A stretch of DNA of 64,000 nucleotides from Dyadobacter psychrophilus (GTDB lineage: Bacteria > Bacteroidota > Bacteroidia > Cytophagales > Spirosomataceae): the NCBI RefSeq assembly GCF_900167945.1, contig NZ_FUZA01000006.1, forward strand, positions 350,313-414,312, read 5' to 3'. Under the pieces are notes generated by a model. That model did no database searches, was not told where the DNA came from, and saw only the letters and a program-made list of their open reading frames with translations. This document shows, piece by piece, positions 62,972 through 64,000 of the stretch (its first letter is position 1; each line of letters starts with the position of its first letter). The position numbers and the translations under genes are program-made.

Positions 62972-63020
62972 AAATTTTGATTTTTTGCTTTGCGCCATCA
63001 GGTAAAGCAGAAAACATTCT

Positions 63021-63028
63021 TATTTTTG
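63021..63028 (+). promoter_or_regulatory. -7 element of the tRNA-Leu gene
   Basis: TATTTTTG matches TAnnTTTG and lies 16 bp before the mature tRNA 5' end. The -33 region is not recognisable. Confidence 0.45.
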
Positions 63029-63044
63029 CCAACCAGTTTTTATT

Positions 63045-63128
63045 GCCGAAGTGGTGAAATTGGTAGACACGCACGTTTCAGAGGCGTGTGGGGGTTGCCC
63101 TGTGTGGGTTCGAGTCCCATCTTCGGCA
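63045..63128 (+). tRNA. tRNA-Leu (anticodon CAG)
   Basis: The acceptor stem GCCGAAG (63045-63051) pairs with CTTCGGC (63121-63127), discriminator A at 63128. The D-arm holds GAAATTGGTAGAC, the anticodon loop TTCAGAG puts CAG at 63079-63081, a long variable arm (GGG-gttg-CCC) marks a class II tRNA, and the T-loop is TTCGAGT. CCA is not encoded. It reads CUG codons. Confidence 0.96.
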
Positions 63129-63138
63129 CTACTCTAAG

Positions 63139-63177
63139 ACCTCAATAAGCTAGATGATAGCAAGTTGAGGTTTTTTT
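63139..63177 (+). terminator. Intrinsic terminator after tRNA-Leu
   Basis: ACCTCAA pairs with TTGAGGT and is followed by seven T in total, 10 bp past the tRNA 3' end. Confidence 0.85.
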
Positions 63178-63249
63178 GTGTCCAAACGTGAATAGAATAA
63201 CGAAGTGCTGACAGATTTTTGTTGTTAATTTCCATAATTACCTAGGCAC

Positions 63250-63281
63250 AAAAAAAGCCTTACATTTCTGCAAGGCTTTTG
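63250..63281 (-). terminator. Distal intrinsic terminator of the rRNA operon
   Basis: GCCTTACA-tttc-TGCAAGGC forms a hairpin with seven A on the plus strand, read as seven U on the minus-strand transcript. It is a near-exact copy of the terminator after the intact 5S gene and follows the damaged 5S copy. Confidence 0.88.
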
Positions 63282-63288
63282 TAATGGT

Positions 63289-63475
63289 ATTGTGGCGACT
63301 AGACTGCGCGGCCCGCCTACGCGGCCCGGTGTCATCGGCGGTTCTGGCCGGGCTTGCGTTCAAGCTGGGCGCCCCCGGCTTGGGCAGCCCGGCTTAGGTA
63401 GCCCCGCTTACGCAGCCCGGCTTAACTTCTCTGTTCCGGGACGCGTAGTCGGGATGGGAAGAGGTGAAGACCAGG
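63289..63475 (-). pseudogene. Degenerate second 5S rRNA copy interrupted by GC-rich insertions
   Basis: Blocks identical or nearly so to the adjacent 5S gene appear in order: 63289-63301, 63332-63347, 63420-63436 and 63451-63475. Between them are foreign GC-rich stretches. A 30-bp block replaces 27 bp of 5S sequence (63302-63331). A 72-bp insert (63348-63419) includes a 14-bp tandem array, and an insert of exactly 14 bp lies within 63437-63450. The 5' strand of helix I is missing. It cannot fold as 5S rRNA. The weak open frames across it are not credible genes. Confidence 0.85.
63376..63423. repeat. 14-bp GC-rich tandem repeat inside the 5S pseudogene
   Basis: Successive 14-bp units read CCCGGCTTGGGCAG, CCCGGCTTAGGTAG and CCCCGCTTACGCAG, then run into CCCGGCTTAAC, where the natural 5S sequence GGCTTAAC resumes. 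Period and CCCGG phase recall the arrays at 11.4 and 27.0 kb. Confidence 0.8.
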
Positions 63476-63477
63476 CA

Positions 63478-63510
63478 CAAAAAAAGCCTTACATTTCTGT
63501 AAGGCTTTTG
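63478..63510 (-). terminator. Proximal intrinsic terminator of the rRNA operon
   Basis: GCCTTACA-tttc-TGTAAGGC is a perfect 8-bp hairpin followed, on the minus strand, by a seven-base T-tract. It lies about 14 bp past the 5S 3' end and differs from the distal copy by one base within 38 bp. Confidence 0.92.
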
Positions 63511-63523
63511 GTTTAATGGTATT

Positions 63524-63630
63524 GTGGCGACTACCTACTTTACCAGGTTTGATCCAAGTATCATCGGCGGTTCTGGGCTTAACTTCTCTGTTCGGGATGG
63601 GAAGAGGTGAACACCAGGCCAATAGTCACC
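63524..63630 (-). rRNA. rrf: 5S ribosomal RNA
   Basis: On the minus strand the molecule starts GGTGACTATTGG, contains CACCTCTTCCCATCCCGAAC (the universal 5S loop B/C region) and GAACCGCCGATG, and ends GTAGTCGCC, which pairs with the start. The length of about 107-110 nt is typical of Bacteroidota. Exact ends are uncertain by a few bases. Confidence 0.95.
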
Positions 63631-63782
63631 AACAAGCTCTTTGAGTAATTCAATGATTGAATTTCGAATGAGTGAATGAGTGAATATTTTCTATTCAGTC
63701 ATTGAGGCATTCGCTCATTCAACATTAAATAATCAATGTCATATTGGAAGTAGAAGAGATCAAGATTGATAAGATATTAATG
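63631..63782 (-). other. 23S-5S spacer with long hairpin
   Basis: The spacer holds GAATGAGTGAATG (63666-63678) pairing with CATTCGCTCATTC (63708-63720) with one G-U pair, and a nested TGAATA/TATTCA stem (63681-63697). It is a likely RNase III-type processing hairpin between 23S and 5S. Confidence 0.6.
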
Positions 63783-64000
63783 TGCAAGCTCTTGGGTAAT
63801 TAGTACTGCTCAGCTGAATGTATTTCTACACGTACACCTGCAGCCTATCAACGTCGTAGTCTACAACGACCCTTATGTGGAAGATTCATCTTCGGGCTAG
63901 TTTCGCACTTAGATGCTTTCAGCGCTTATCTATTCCCCACATAGCTACCCGGCCATGCCACTGGCGTGACAACCGGTTCACCAGCGGTGGGTCCACCTCG
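63783..64000 (-). rRNA. rrl: 23S ribosomal RNA, 3' end (cut by window edge)
   Basis: The complement of this stretch carries the conserved 3' domain of 23S rRNA, including the region read on the plus strand as GGTAATTAGTACTGCTCAGC and CTTAGATGCTTTCAGCGCTT near the 3' end. The gene enters the window from the right on the minus strand and precedes 5S. The 3' end is placed within about 5 bases. Confidence 0.94.

Noticed and set aside
63292..63622. Small open frames across the 5S region
   Set aside because: They run through rRNA and GC-rich insert sequence and terminators, so coding is not credible.

Overview
The window comes from a Bacteroidota genome, most likely a Cytophagales bacterium close to Dyadobacter. 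The evidence is gliding and type IX secretion genes (gldJ, gldG, a PorP/SprF protein, a type B sorted cargo), a eukaryote-like GT3 glycogen synthase, PVC-type cytochromes, DUF1080 and phytanoyl-CoA dioxygenase-like proteins, TAnnTTTG -7 boxes and A-rich leaders without clear Shine-Dalgarno sites. The genus is an inference. No phage, plasmid backbone, insertion sequence or CRISPR array was seen.

Layout. 1-15 kb: end of murQ, an oxidoreductase, a NIPSNAP protein, a divergent SprF/T9SS-cargo pair, ruvB, a Nudix hydrolase converging on dihydroorotase, comF, gldJ and mfd. 15-24 kb: pnuC, a barstar-like protein, and a sugar-oxidation cluster (cytochrome/LRR membrane protein, L-rhamnose mutarotase, PhyH dioxygenase, AraC regulator, beta-propeller/HEAT/cytochrome protein, TIM-barrel isomerase). 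24-30 kb: a HigBA toxin-antitoxin pair beside a hairpin repeat, yraN, the lipB-hypothetical-exonuclease operon, rnr, and a two-gene unit of very small overlapping genes. 30-35 kb: DUF1080 protein, second PhyH protein, gldG, dnaN. 35-38.7 kb: a BlaI/BlaR1-type regulatory pair with three operator dyads, and a PaaE-like reductase. 38.7-50 kb: aminotransferase, RtcB, a RelE-type toxin pair, an outer-membrane barrel, icd, 5-FCL, asd, and nuoD behind a GHL10 glycosidase. 50-63 kb: glycogen synthase, prmA, a 1559-residue secreted protein of unknown function, plsY, an M20 dipeptidase, a TPR protein, hpt and a beta-CASP nuclease. 63-64 kb: tRNA-Leu(CAG) facing the end of an rRNA operon on the minus strand (23S, 5S, terminator, then a damaged second 5S copy and a second terminator).

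Most of the window is housekeeping. The unusual signals lie mainly between and at the ends of genes. Period-14 GC-rich arrays beginning CCCGG occur at the 3' end of mfd, directly after the exonuclease stop codon, and inside a broken 5S rRNA copy. A pair of short hairpins with compensatory base changes lies beside higBA. Three operator dyads of identical geometry precede blaI, and a promoter/terminator-bounded leader precedes mfd. Together they suggest a genome with active small-repeat turnover.
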